DNA from: Paratinospora sagittata
Lineage: Eukaryota; Streptophyta; Magnoliopsida; Ranunculales; Menispermaceae
Direction: 5' to 3'
Assembly: GCA_035771175.1 (NCBI GenBank)
Contig: CM069593.1
Location: 44,266,241-44,330,240 of the forward strand
Length of the DNA stretch: 64,000 bases
Shown: one piece after another, positions 22,901 to 33,255 of the stretch
Position numbering within the stretch: the stretch's first letter is position 1
Layout of the letters: every line of letters starts with the position of its first letter
Program-made: the position numbers and the translations under genes
Notes under the pieces: model-generated
The model's database searches: none
What the model was told of the DNA's origin: nothing
The model's input: the letters and a program-made list of their open reading frames with translations, nothing else

Positions 22901-23287
22901 CCTGACAAAGCTGTATACCACTGCTTGATGACATCTTTGTTGTCAAGGGCCACTGTCACTGATGAATACATCTATTCAGGAATACTATATATCTGCAAGG
23001 AAATGGCAGAACTTGATTTGGTGGTTGATATGGGCACTGCAGTTCATTGGTCCAAATGTTTACGAAAGATTGAGAGGACTGGGGGTGAGCTTACAGAAGC
23101 TTTGCAAAAGACCTTCCCTCCTGCTTGGACCTCGTTTGAAAATATTGAGAAGTCCAACCAATTGGATAAAGATGATTTGGACGCTGCTAGTGATGACGAC
23201 AGTGTGTATGATGAAGATGATAGCAATGGTGACGATGATAGCTATGAAAACAGCAATCAAATTGATGACCATAAATTCTGGTTTTAA
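4927..23287 (+). CDS. PPR4: PPR4-type chloroplast splicing factor: RRM plus pentatricopeptide repeats, ten exons
   Basis: Spliced coding exons: 4927-5784, 6712-6839, 14245-14385, 16580-16666, 18375-18528, 19329-19388, 20606-21034, 22086-22381, 22530-22659 and 22751-23287. Every intron is GT-AG and phases are consistent, giving 939 residues. Residues 1 to about 110 are Ser/Pro-rich and look like a plastid transit peptide. An acidic patch follows at about 117-131, then an RRM at about 146-225 with KIFVGNL (RNP2) and VGYGFVIY (RNP1). From exon 2 on there is an almost unbroken run of about 14-15 PPR motifs, such as TYSMLINGFLKLNDWANAFA. The C-terminus is strongly acidic. RRM before PPR repeats is diagnostic of PPR4 (Arabidopsis At5g04810, maize PPR4), known for trans-splicing of plastid rps12 intron 1. 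That role here is inferred from family. No frameshift or internal stop was found. Intron 2 is 7.4 kb and full of repeats. A possible AATAAA lies at 23357-23362. Confidence 0.93.
5785..6711. other. PPR4 intron 1
   Basis: Phase-0 intron between donor aag|gtatga and acceptor tgtcag|cc. It contains an (ATT)n run just before the acceptor, at about 6658-6682. No gene or RNA was recognised in it. Confidence 0.85.
7413..9082. mobile_element. Long foldback (MITE-like) element in PPR4 intron 2
   Basis: The two halves are inverted copies of each other around an axis near 8213, where ttagaggttagaa (8189-8201) faces ttctaacctctaa (8226-8238). The matching outer ends are taggtagtgtttggtaactc at the left and, in reverse complement, taaggtagcgtgtggtgact at the right. 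Halves are about 800 and 870 bp, very AT-rich and diverged. The end motif 'GTAG-GTTTGGTAACT' resembles termini of plant hAT-type MITEs. No transposase or clear target duplication was seen. A further copy of the end motif sits at the axis (8202-8221), so the structure may come from two nested or abutting copies. Confidence 0.7.
9083..10029. other. PPR4 intron 2, middle part, with a 44-bp tandem duplication
   Basis: No gene recognised. The 39-base stretch from attggattacatgatg to gtctaaaggt occurs at 9607-9645 and again at 9651-9689. Confidence 0.5.
10321..12336. repeat. 1,006-bp tandem duplication, each unit with a 310-bp internal duplication
   Basis: Units are 10321-11327 and 11328-12336, both starting taaagaggtctcccaatagc and ending near gatgatgcatgaaagctatg. 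Inside each, a 310-bp segment starting acaattagcgtattcgtc is repeated, with starts at 10487, 10797, 11493 and 11803. Regular spacing (310 and 1,006) and few differences indicate recent duplication. The minus strand of each unit contains a short open stretch (VHIHNGCLIIKVVLDDYVV) that I could not assign; it may derive from a captured gene piece. Confidence 0.9.
12711..12812. ncRNA. miR156/157-like stem-loop A (candidate)
   Basis: The 5' arm at 12721-12741 begins TGACAGAAGA and ends AGAGCAC. The 3' arm at 12785-12806 begins GTGCTCTC and ends TATGTCA. The arms pair over about 20 bases with a one-base length difference and a few mismatches, and the loop is about 43 bases. This layout matches plant MIR156/MIR157 precursors, where the mature RNA starts (U)UGACAGAAGA and ends GAGCAC. 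The centre of the mature-like sequence differs from canonical miR156, so it may be a proto-miRNA, a decayed copy or a target-derived foldback. Either strand could be the sense strand because the stem is nearly symmetric. Confidence 0.45.
12890..12981. ncRNA. miR156/157-like stem-loop B, mirror copy of A (candidate)
   Basis: 12896-12917 reads TGACAGAAGAGAG, then AAA, then GAGCAC; canonical miR156 has a single T where AAA stands. The opposite arm (12961-12979) is GTGCTCTTTC followed directly by CAGTAGCAC and lacks about nine bases present in copy A, so this stem is incomplete at its base. The whole segment is the reverse complement of stem-loop A, including the loop (AGCTAAAGAAAGGGTTTG here, inverted at about 12757-12774). 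A TATA-like actatatatga lies just upstream at 12853-12863. Confidence 0.4.
14386..16579. other. PPR4 intron 3
   Basis: Runs from donor gctga|gtaag to acceptor ggaag|agctgcag. Acceptor choice is set by frame: using the AG after ggaa gives the expected Glu-Ala-Ala-Asp continuation, while the nearby gctgcag would shift the frame. No element with clear ends was found. Confidence 0.75.
16667..18374. other. PPR4 intron 4
   Basis: Runs from donor cattg|gtgagt to acceptor aatgcag|tcaaac. An A-rich aaagaaaaa stretch lies at 16934-16970. Minus-strand frames around 17650-17980 look vaguely like degraded retroelement sequence, but I could not place them in a family. Confidence 0.75.
18529..19328. other. 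PPR4 intron 5
   Basis: Runs from donor cttaag|gtatgc to acceptor gctctag|gaatg, phase 0. Nothing recognisable inside. Confidence 0.8.
19619..20384. mobile_element. MITE-like element in PPR4 intron 6
   Basis: The left end taggggtgtgccctggttgg and the right end, read inward on the other strand, taggggatagca start alike. Both sides carry GGGTTGGGT/AACCCA-rich sequence around an AT-rich middle with TA runs near 20142-20200. This composition is characteristic of common plant hAT-type MITEs whose ends start TAGGGGTG. No clear 8-bp target duplication was seen, so boundaries are approximate. The rest of intron 6 (19389-20605) holds nothing else recognised. Confidence 0.4.
21035..22085. other. PPR4 intron 7
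   Basis: Runs from donor tcag|gtaattt to acceptor aatttag|atgg. Downstream, introns 8 (22382-22529) and 9 (22660-22750) are short. No feature recognised. Confidence 0.8.
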
Positions 23288-24696
23288 TTCCGAGCAACTA
23301 AGCCACAGTCAAACTTGAAATGGCTGCATGCTGTTGATGGCCAAGGTCACTGCCACAATAAACTGGTCTCTGCCTCTTACATTTGGTATGAACCTGTGAC
23401 CCTATACATATATTATTTGACACTTCTGCTATATTTTTTCAAGTATTGTTCTATTGACTTTTCTCCCATTCTAGCATACAATTTTTAGGTTATCTCATTG
23501 AGGGCTTTTATTTCTCATTTTTTGTTGGAGGAGATTGGGCCAGGGCAGGCATATTATTATTGTATTTTCAAAGGTTTAGTCTTATCTGACAATCATTGGA
23601 GCAAATGTTATTTATGTTTAATTATTCTCCTCAGGTACCACACTTTGGTAGCATGATCAACCTAGGATTAAAATTGTCAAAAGTGAGATTAAATTAATGA
23701 GCCTTGGTAAATTGTGGTGTAGGCCTCCAATTTCTTTGGGCCTAGGTTTAACCACTGAGCTCATAGCTTCTAGGTGTGGCTTGAAAGCTCTGACGACCAC
23801 TTCTGGAAATAAGGAGACAAATTGTTACAAATACTATTGCTTGTAATATTTAGTTTGACCAATGCATGTGAAACAATAAAAGAGTGTTTTGATTTTGGAG
23901 AATAGAGCCAAAGAACAAAAAAATTGGTTAATATTTTTTTGATTTTGGTGGACTGCACTTTCATGCTGTAGCACCTAGATGTGTGACTCATATGCCAGTG
24001 GAGGAATAAAGCTTCCAAGCAATGTATGGGACATACCTCAAGGCATTTGTCTTGTAAAGTTCTTTTTTTAAAAATCACATCTCTATGTGTTTACTCGTAC
24101 TATTCATTTATCTGTGCTATAGTTATAGCAGTTGTGCCTTCAAATCCAATGCTTTCTGTTGTTGTCTATGATATAATCATGTTTCATTCAAATTCCTATG
24201 CTCTAATAGTTTTTCCTCACTTTTCCCGTTAGCATCTCTTTCAGAAATATGACACATCGATGTTGTTTCCTTGTATGTTCCAGTGACATGACAAATCTGG
24301 AATACCGAGTATGGTTAAAAAGGTGATTAGGGATATCTTTCAAATCAATGATGGTGTTAACCAAACTTTTTGGTGGGTTTAAAGATTTAATTTTTAACCC
24401 GACGCATAATTGAAAGGAGAGAGGGTGTATTAAGGAAGTGGGTAAAAGAAATTGATTGTCATGTAAGACCACCAGTGCAGGATGAGAACTTGGAGCAAGT
24501 GCTTTCATTTCAGGTATGCTTCAAGCCTTTTTCCAAGAAAATGACACAGTTTAGTATTGAGTCTATAATCATGATTTAATCCACAAAGAGAATACCTCTT
24601 TAAATATGATGAGCTATAATGTGCACAAGCTTTCTTCTGCTAGGTCTTCTGCTTCCATTGTTTATGCTAATTCTAGTAGTAGTATTATGGGAGTTA
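23288..24696. other. 3' flank of the PPR4-type gene
   Basis: Contains the probable 3' untranslated region, with an AATAAA at 23357-23362, then non-coding sequence in which I see no gene. Confidence 0.5.
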
Positions 24697-25203
24697 TCCA
24701 ATTGAAGCCTTTGGCCTTCCACATGGAAGGGTAGTCTTCGTGAACACTCTTTGCTGATTCATATGAATCTGCAAATGTTTATCATGTAATTCACTATTTC
24801 TTGTATTAAATGAAACTTCAATATTTCATTCTTTGGATTTAATAGTTTATGTACTTACCTTTAGGTGTTAAATGTATATGTGCTTCGGATTGGTGATGTT
24901 GGTATGTAGCTCTCTCCTACGTTTCTCTAGAATGAGGTAATTCTCTAGGATTGTTTATCCAAATGAAGCCTTTGGCCTCCCACATGGAAGGGTAGTCTTC
25001 ATGAACGACTCTTTGCTGATTCATATGAATCTGCAAATGTTTATCATGTAATTCACTATTTCTTGTATTAAATGAAATTTCAATATTTCATTCTTTGGAT
25101 TTAATAGTTTATATACTTCTCTTTGGGTGTTAGATGTATATGTGCTTAGGATTGGTGATGTTATGTAGCTCTCACCTCCATTTCTCTAGAATAAGAGGGT
25201 AAT
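24697..25203. repeat. Tandem duplication, about 246-bp units spaced 261 bp
   Basis: The segment starting ccaattgaagcctttggcc (24697) recurs as ccaaatgaagcctttggcc (24958). Both copies continue through catatgaatctgcaaatg and ttcattctttggatttaata to tttctctagaat. They differ by scattered substitutions and a few small indels. Confidence 0.85.
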
Positions 25204-26046
25204 TATGATATTTCAAACCCTCCTATCTTATTCTTTTAAATATGTTTACATGTTTGGTGAGAATTCTTACTAACCATTTGATTTTATTTTCCTTTCATTT
25301 CATTAACAAATTGATGTAATTTTATACAACATTATTAGATTTTTTTTTTATTTTTTTGAATACTTCAGGTACTATCTTCCATTAAGTAGCAGAAATTTAC
25401 AAACCATTAATCATAATTTAATGCCAATATTCTTTTTATGTTTTGATGAACAGTTGTACCAAATTTTTTTAATTTTTGTATTTAAAGTGTTATGTTGATA
25501 CCTTAATGTCAAAAGTATATTTGTCATGGTAGTAGTTGTAATCCAACCTCAAAATTCCTAGAGCCCTTGCTCGTAGGTGGATCTTTTAATATGAACCTCA
25601 CTACCAGCTTGACATTATTGAAATTAGTCATTAGGAATGGTTTTGCTGATGTCCTTGGGTTTTCTTTCTTCTCTCTAATCTTCTCCACGGTTAGAGTTGT
25701 GCAACCATGTTCAAGTGCCTTGTGCATCAACTCATCAACCATTTCTTTTTGGTTGGACAAAATCGCATCTTTTTTAAGCAAGTAAATAACTTTAAAATAT
25801 AAGTAAGGTGCATCCTCAGATATCTAAACAAAGGGGAAATACGTGCTTAGGGTTGCTGAATAATCCGAGGTTCAATGCACAAGAATGTGAGAACTTAGAT
25901 ACCCACAACCTGAGTATAAGCCCCTAAAATTCACATCACTGCAGAGGCTAACACACGTCACTAATAGGTAACTACCATTTCATGTCTGACGAAAAGAAAA
26001 ACAGCAGGAGATGTAGAGACATGGAGTGAGTGAAGGATGGATACGG
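25204..26046. other. Non-coding stretch downstream of the DSS1 exon
   Basis: A minus-strand frame of 85 codons at 25781-25524 starts with a lysine/glutamate-rich stretch (HKALEHGCTTLTVEKIREKK). I could not relate it to any family. It may be chance or a decayed gene end. Confidence 0.3.
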
Positions 26047-26180
26047 CTATTTACTCTTTTCCGAGTTGCTCTCAAGCTCCTTCCTTAGCTGCAGCAATAA
26101 GTCATTACTTACATCGTCATCATCCCAGTCATCTTCCCACGGCTGAGTTACTTCTTTCCCCTCTTCCTTGTCATCCCATT
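26047..26180 (-). pseudogene. DSS1: DSS1/SEM1 (26S proteasome subunit) last exon, first exon not found
   Basis: On the minus strand an acceptor (tacgtgtag, 26181-26189) is followed by an open exon of 43 complete codons and a TAG stop (26049-26047). It reads WDDKEEGKEVTQPWEDDWDD, continues through two more acidic residues, and ends LLLQLRKELESNSEKSK. This is the conserved C-terminal half of DSS1/SEM1, a small acidic protein of the 26S proteasome lid that also binds BRCA2. The tryptophans, acidic cluster and terminal helix are intact and the frame is undamaged. In plants the N-terminal half sits in a separate exon. Nothing like its acidic EDDDEFEEFE core was found upstream, up to the next gene at 33 kb; a LINE lies 560 bp upstream. 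It is either a gene whose first exon I missed or an orphan duplicated exon. Confidence 0.7.
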
Positions 26181-26739
26181 CTACACGTATATCAACAAAT
26201 GAGATATGAAAATGTTAACACAGTAAATTAACCTGGCTAAAGACGATATTCAAAGGTTCAAATGTAGACAACACAATGTAGAAAATGAACAAAATTAATT
26301 AATAAAACTAAAAGTTGTTGCTGTTTCAAACAATGTGTTTCGAAAACAACTGCATAACAATATGGCACAGTGATCTCCGTGTATGCACGAATGCTAACTG
26401 GCACATCTTAAACTGATCTCTCTGAATTTTAGGATAAACTTTTTAGTATGAAAGAGTTGCACATCGTTTTCAATTTCTCGAGACATGAACATAAGATCAA
26501 AAGGAGTTTCAAAAACAAAAAAATATTGATGAGAGTTCCAATAATAATGATGGTCTATCACATTGTATGGAAGACTACCGACGCCCAAATCCATAACCAC
26601 CACCAGTTGACCATATACCAGTCATACATTTTGTTTAGTGATTAGATAGAATATAACATAATCCTTGTTTAGAGAGGTTCTTCATAGAACAATTGAACAT
26701 ACTCAGTCAACATTTGTACATGGAATCGCTCTCAACGGA

Positions 26740-28720
26740 AGGAAGGGGTTGTTTTCAAAGTTAATTTCGCCAAGGCTCATGATTCGGTGGAATGGGGGTT
26801 CCTCGAATTTGTAATGCTGAGGAAAGGGTTTGGGGAGAGGTGGATACACTGGATAATGGGATGTGTTAGCTCTGTCACTTATTCTGTTGTGATTAATGGC
26901 AGGCCACGAGGTAAAATAACTGTTGAGAGAGGTCTGAGATAAGGGGACCCACTTTCTCCACTCCTATTTACTTTGGTTGTTGATTGCTTTAGAAGATTGT
27001 TCACCAGAGCACGCAAAAATCTTTGATTAATGGTTTCTAGTTGGGAAAGATAAGGTGGAGATTTCACATTTCTAGTTCGCAAATGGTACTTTGCTCTTTT
27101 TGAAGGGGGAGGAAGAGAATATATTAAATGCTATTCATTTGCTTAAATGTTTTAGCATCATGTCTGGGCTGAATGTTAATGTGGCCAAATGTCAGATGGC
27201 AGGGATCAATATGGAGTTTGAGGTGGTGTTGAGATTGGCTAATAAGGTGGGCTATTCAGTGGGTGTGTGGCCAATGCGATACCTTGGTCTTCCTTTGGGT
27301 GGTAACCCCAAAGATATCTAAAAGGCTTGATGGTTGGAAATGTGCTTTTCTATCTAAAGGAGGGAGGTTGACTCTCATTGGAGCAGTTTTGGCGGCATTG
27401 CCTTCCTATTATTTATCCATGTTCAAAGTACCAGAGGAGGTTACTACGAATGTGGAGAAGAAATTTATGTGCTTTTGGAGAGGGAAAGCAAGTGCTTGTT
27501 TAGTCATTTGATAAAATGGGATGAAGTGAAGAAACCTATGGGAAAAGGTGGGCTTGGAGTTGGTAATAATAAGGTTGCGAAACATGCCATTGTGCGACAA
27601 GTGGATTTGGAGGTTTAATGAACCAGAGGCTTTGTGGGCTCAGGTGGTTAGAAGCAAATATGGGAGGGTTGTTCCACAAGAGCAATTAAGTAGAAGGGGA
27701 AGACTCAGAAGATCAACGCTAAGGAGCCCCTGGAAATTCATTTCATCTTTGGCTCCTCATTTCTTTATGCACACAAGGTTGAAGGTGGGATGTGGTCACA
27801 TTTTTAGATTTTGGAAAGATAAATGGTTAGGTGATTCCCCATTGGCAGACTCGTTCCCCCACCTATATCGCTTATCCTCAGCCCATAATCAACTAATAGC
27901 TCATTTCCTCTCATTTGATCATAATTCCATTACCACTCCATCACCCTTTCTAGAGAGACTATCCTCTGTTAGGCTATCCAACATGGCGGATAGTTTACAG
28001 TGGACTCCCAATCCCAATGGACTTTTCTCATGTAAATCCTTTTTTGAAATCCTATGTGATTCTCTTCTTTCCTTCTTTTTCTCTCGCAAAGCATATATGG
28101 CATGTTCGGGCACCAACTAAGGTTAGGGTCTTTGGATGACTATTAGCCTATAAAAGGCTTAACACTTGTGATATGTTGCAAAGGCGTGCACCTAATCGTT
28201 GCCTGTCTCCACACTGCTGCCTATTTTGCTTGCAGGATGTAGAGAGTTCGAACCATTTTTTTTTTCATGTAGGTATGCCAAGCAGATTTAGCATAGATGG
28301 TTTATTTTTTCTGGCCATAGGTACTTGCGCACCTTGGAATGTTTTGGAAAGATTGTCATTCTCTCACTTACCACACCTCAATTCAGCTGAAAGGGGGATT
28401 GGTTTAATTGCATCATATGCCACCCTTTGGTCGCTGTGGTTGGAGTGCAATGATAGAAACTACTAGTTAGTTCTTGGGCTTTTGCTTCTTCTTGGGGTAA
28501 TGGTTTCCTCTTTCAAGGTGGTTTTTGAATTGGAGTGATTGTTTGATTTAATTCTTTGTTATGGTTGGGTAGTCTCGGCTTGTGTTGGATGATCCAGTTG
28601 TTGTTGGTCAGTTTTTGTTTTTTTTTTAGGTTGGTGGAGGTGTATTTTTGTGTACTGCTGGTACACAACCTCACCTTTTGTACATTTGTATACTTCATTA
28701 ATACATACATCCTTGTTTCC
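26740..28720 (+). mobile_element. 5'-truncated LINE (non-LTR retrotransposon) remnant
   Basis: The plus strand encodes, over several frames, a plant LINE reverse transcriptase from VNFAKAHDSVEWGFLEF (about 26760) through GDPLSPLLFTLVVD (about 26943) and MRYLGLPLGGNP (about 27276). The RT tail and the zf-RVT region follow (27548-28120 and 28173-28466). The catalytic FADD motif reads FANG (27076-27087), stops interrupt the frame and frames shift repeatedly, so it is dead. The 3' end is near tttgtacatttgtatacttcattaat (about 28677-28702). The endonuclease domain is missing. Confidence 0.85.
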
Positions 28721-29879
28721 ATAGAAATACTAGAACAAAAACTGAGCAAGAAAACGCATCTAAGGTATGGGATGAGTGGAATGATTCTTTCAAATACAAC
28801 TATTACATTCAGGAATAATAATAAATAATAAGTGTGAATCAGAAAACAAGTACTCAATTAATAAATATACACCAAATCAGAAAAATGGCAAACTTCTAGA
28901 TGCATCTTAGAAATTGATGATAGTGAATCTTTGTATTCTTCGAAAAATAAAATAAAATAAAATTGCAAGTATATGTAAGAATTAAAAACAAGAATAGGGG
29001 AATTATTAATACTAGTACTCTTTTTTTTTTTTGAGAATTTAGTACTAGTACTTAGACAAGTGTATTGCACGTGATTTTCAATATTTATTGATTAAAATTA
29101 AAATAAATATTTTATAAGAAAAGAATATAATAACATAACAAAATAATACAAAACTTTAAACCTTATATTTCCATGTGGTGTCATTTTTTGTCCTTTTTCT
29201 TTGTAGCTAGTCTGTTGCCATGTAGCCCCTAATTAAAGATAAAATAAGAAAACCAATTAATGGGGTTTAGAAACATACAACAAAGACTTTAAGATACTCC
29301 AATTAGGAAAGTGATTTTTTTAACAATTCATGATAATGATAGAGGTAGAGGCAAACCAAAAATAACATAAATATAAAAAACTGAGAAAAATATAACTATT
29401 TATAATTTAAATGTTGAGTTAGCTCAAGATAAAGCGGAGTGGAGGAAGAAATTTATGTAGTAAGATCCGTGTAGTTGAGAAAAAACTTAGTTGAGTTAAA
29501 TATTATGTTAGAATAGACCAAACTATTCTTAACTCGCTTTCACTCTTTTGTCTACTTGTTTATAATTTTATTTGTAAATATAAAATCCACAAAATAACCT
29601 AATTATAATTAAATTGATAATTATAAATTATTAATCTTTTATTTTGTGTAAATTAATTTATTATAATTGCCCATGCATATACTTGGGTGTTGCAAACTTG
29701 TATGTATATTTATGTAAATAAAAAATAAATTTGTTTCATATATATATATATTTATTGACAAGAAACATAAATGTATTATATTGTATTAATTATATAATTG
29801 GTACAAGGGTATACATCTAGATCGAGGTCCGATCCAAAACTATATAACAAAACTATCCAAAATTAGATTCCAACCCCTC
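28721..29879. other. AT-rich intergenic, nothing identified
   Basis: Only short chance frames and A/T homopolymers. No RNA gene or element ends seen. Confidence 0.5.
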
Positions 29880-30700
29880 AAGCATTCTCCCAAAAAATAG
29901 CCTTTCGCTAATTTACTAGTACTAACCCATAGGGACGCCAAGAAGAAAGAATACCCCACTCTCCTTTTCTTGATCATAAAAAATACGAGAATTTAGTTCT
30001 TTCCAAATAAACCAAACAACTGCGAAAACAACCATATGCCAATAATCTCGAAGCCGACAAGGCAGAACTGAGGCTTCAGGGAAGGACCATAAAGTTGAAG
30101 CATTGGGAAAACACTCCCAGTGTAGAAGAGTTTCCCAATTCCTCCAAATCCCTTTAGAGAATTCACCATCCACAAAAATGTTCTGATTAGATTCATCACA
30201 AGACTTGCATAGACAACACCAATTAGGGGAGAGAGACCAAAACTTAAACCGCCTTTAGAGAATGTCCGCACAATTCAACCTATAATGAACAATAGTCCAT
30301 CTTAAGATTTGGCTTTTGAGGAAACCCGAGCTTTCCAGATGAAATCATGGGGGAAGTTAACAAAAGTATAATTTGGCTCATGGATAAGCAAAAATGGTGA
30401 AAGAAAGATTTAGAGAAAAACTCCCGGGGAGATTCTTACGAACCATAAAACTCTATCACTTTCATTAGAGAGATGAACTCCTTCCAAAATATCAAGGAGA
30501 GAAGAGGCTTTTAAAAACTCTCTATTAGAAGGATCCCTTCTTGCGATGGAAACACCAAGAGGACGTACCTCCTACACTACCCTCCACCGGAATCAAGAAA
30601 TCACAAATAGGATGATTAGGTTTGGTTGAGAGCCTATAAATGTTTGGCAATAACTCACTGATTGCTAAACGACTCTAAGGCTCCTCTATATGGCACGTGG
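29880..30700 (-). mobile_element. LINE 3' fragment (zf-RVT region)
   Basis: Minus-strand frames at 30271-29993 and 30173-29922 overlap and together resemble the C-terminal region of plant LINE ORF2: a Cys/His-type segment, then WETLLHWECFP and MVVFAVVWFIWKELNSRIFY. That last segment corresponds to the usual 'W-IW-ERN-R-F' block. A frameshift joins the two frames. Upstream sequence to about 30700 has weaker similarity. No RT core is present. Confidence 0.65.
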
Positions 30701-30974
30701 AAATCGACAGCATGCATGTTATCTCAGTGTAACGTCACGAAAATTAGGCTATGGGTTGGGTTAACCCGAAAGAGCATAGGTCATTGGGTTTGAGCTAATA
30801 AAATTATATATCATTTAGTGTTTACATTGTATTTGGAATTATACTTTCCTTTCCATTTAAAATGTTAATACAAGTTTTTTTTTTTTTATCTCAGGAGAAA
30901 CAAGCACCCCCTAGAACCCTTTTGTTCCTCGTCGTGGGGTATTAAGTTCTTTTGGAACCTACTAATCCTTACAC

Positions 30975-31212
30975 CAACAGTGTTGTATACAATGACCGGT
31001 TATGACACAAACTCTGCACGAATCGAGTTTGAAAATTTGACACGGGGTTCAGGTGCAATACTTCCTCCCTAGGGGGACCTACGCCATTAAAGATTTTAAC
31101 TAGATTTAGAATGCCCTACAAATGTATTTATTAATCTCCCTGCTTGTAGCGACTTGAACTCCTGAGCCCTCGGCTAGCCCCTCACCCACCCGACCACCAC
31201 GTTAACCGTTGG
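30975..31212 (-). mobile_element. Probable tRNA-derived SINE
   Basis: On the minus strand the block begins cgtggtggtcgggtgggtgaggggctagccgagg (31201-31168), resembling a pol III A box, followed by ggagttcaagtcgct (about 31157-31143), a B-box-like motif. A non-tRNA body follows. A T-run at about 30872-30886 (A tail on the minus strand) may mark a tail further out. Target duplications were not identified. Confidence 0.45.
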
Positions 31213-32949
31213 ATTTAAAGCAATCAAATAAATTCATATAATTAATGGGCCAAGCATTAGGAAGTAGGGAGTCCTTTTTATTCAAAGGCAAATGATGTAA
31301 GAATCTTGAATTCAAAGCCCCCAAGTGGGCCACTTCTCATTAAGATTTCAATGCCTAATTGAAAAAGTTCAAATATATCTATCTTTTAAGGATTAGTTGG
31401 TTGCTTTAAGTGGCTTGAATACTTAAATTAAACTAAAGAAAAAAAAAAAAAAAGGTAAGAAAGATATTTTTCTTAGCTCTACCTACGTCGAATGGCACAA
31501 AATTCTAAGAAATTAAATGTACATTTAATCCTTGATAAAGTGAGGTGAAAGAATTAGATTAGCGTAGTCCTAGTAAAAAAGAAAAAGGTTTTTAAGTTGC
31601 AATGAGTTTAGAAATACATTTTTCTCCAATGATACATGTTGAATACACTATTGAAAAAAAAAAAGAGATAAAAAGAAATGGGAATATAACCTCTAAGCTT
31701 GAAATATTATATTTTAAACCCTTATGAAGAAGTCATCGGGCTACTAAATTCAATTTTTAAGTTAAGTTTATTGCTCTACTTTAAGGAGGAGGTTGAGCTT
31801 TATCTTCGAAGTCATGAGTAGACTTTAATTTGACGTGATGAGATTATTGAGACACGGTATCAACAAGTAATTTACAAGATCTATGAAGATCTAAACATCA
31901 ATATATAGCATTAAAACCATGAGATATTACTCATAATTGTTTTTCACTTACCAAAATGTATATTTCACTGCTCAAAAGAGCATTTTCCAACACACAAGCT
32001 ATAAAGTGAGATGGCATTGAAAATGAAACCATTGAGAAAGATAAAGTCGGAGGAATATGAGTGAAGACCCACAAACATTGGCTATTTAATAACCTAATCT
32101 TTCTTCATACTTCCATTCTTTCATCTTCATCTCCAAAATAATTATAACATATTTACTTGAAACCCCAAAATAGTGGTGATAACCAAATGCCCATGACATA
32201 TATACATATTATATGTACATAAGTATATCGTGCTGTTGATAACACTGATTAATGCAAGGGGAAGGAGTAAAAAGATGACAAAACTCAAATAGCTCTTTTG
32301 TTGACATGTTGTAAATGGGCACGAAAAAAAAAAAAAAAACTAGACACCCGCTGATATAGTTATCAATCTATAAAGAGCAATGGACCGTGAACGATAAATA
32401 CACTTCTAAGCCTACATAACCTATAAACTAAGAGTATGCTCACAACAAAAGCTCATAGAGCTACACCATGATGCAAATAACATATACTTTGTAGTGTTGA
32501 GATTTGATCTCTGGTGACCAACATTACCCATAATGCTCTTGACCACTTTGCATGTAGCTCCCTTAAATAGACCAATGTACTCTTTGTTTTGTTCTAGATA
32601 TATTCATGGCACCGTTGTGAAAATTTACTGTCAGGATTAATAGTGATTTATGGGCTTGAATCGTCCTCATTCTCAAACACAACTAATAGCAGCTGAGCAA
32701 TGAATGAAACAGGAACCCATGCTCTAGTAAATTGCAGCATTTACTCCAACTTTTCACAGCTGCAAAGGTATAAAAATTATCTCACAATTAATACATTTGC
32801 AGCACTCAATTCAAACTCACCCTCAACTAAAAGAACTTAAATTCCATTCAATCCCTTGTTCTCTTCAGCTCTCTCCCTTCTTTATACCGTCCACCTCTCC
32901 CCCATTAATGTATATATGAAGATTCAATGGAAACACCCATCAAATTTCC
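31213..32949. other. Intergenic, upstream of the GIR1-like gene
   Basis: Several A homopolymers (31439-31453, 31657-31664, 32324-32338). No coding or RNA feature was supported. Confidence 0.45.
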
Positions 32950-32958
32950 TTATATAAT
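32950..32958 (+). promoter_or_regulatory. Probable TATA box of the GIR1-like gene
   Basis: The motif ttatataat lies about 300 bp before the start codon, in a CT-rich context typical of plant core promoters. Transcription would start near 32980-32990. Confidence 0.5.
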
Positions 32959-33122
32959 GACCCTCCGGCTTCATCAACCCATCCATGTTGCTGGTGCTTT
33001 TAGCAGTACAAAAATCTCTGAAAAAATGCCTCACAAAAGTTGGTGAAAATCTTGAAGGCTGCTTCTCTTCATCTTATTCCAACCTCAACCTTCAACTCAC
33101 TTTGCTTTTTGATCTTCATTAG

Positions 33123-33240
33123 GTAACATTGAAAATGTGAATATATGTCTTCTAATATATATAATTCTTCACTTTTTTTTTTTTTTTATCAAGAGGAAAG
33201 AAGATATGGAAAAATCTGCTTTTTTTTTTTTCTCTATCAG
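33123..33240 (+). other. Predicted intron in the 5' leader of the GIR1-like gene
   Basis: Donor cattag|gtaaca at 33123 and acceptor ttttctctatcag|gggaag at 33240, preceded by two long T runs, define a 118-bp intron. Splicing would remove the in-frame upstream ATG at 33145. This supports 33256 as the true start. Confidence 0.5.
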
Positions 33241-33255
33241 GGGAAGACGAGGACG

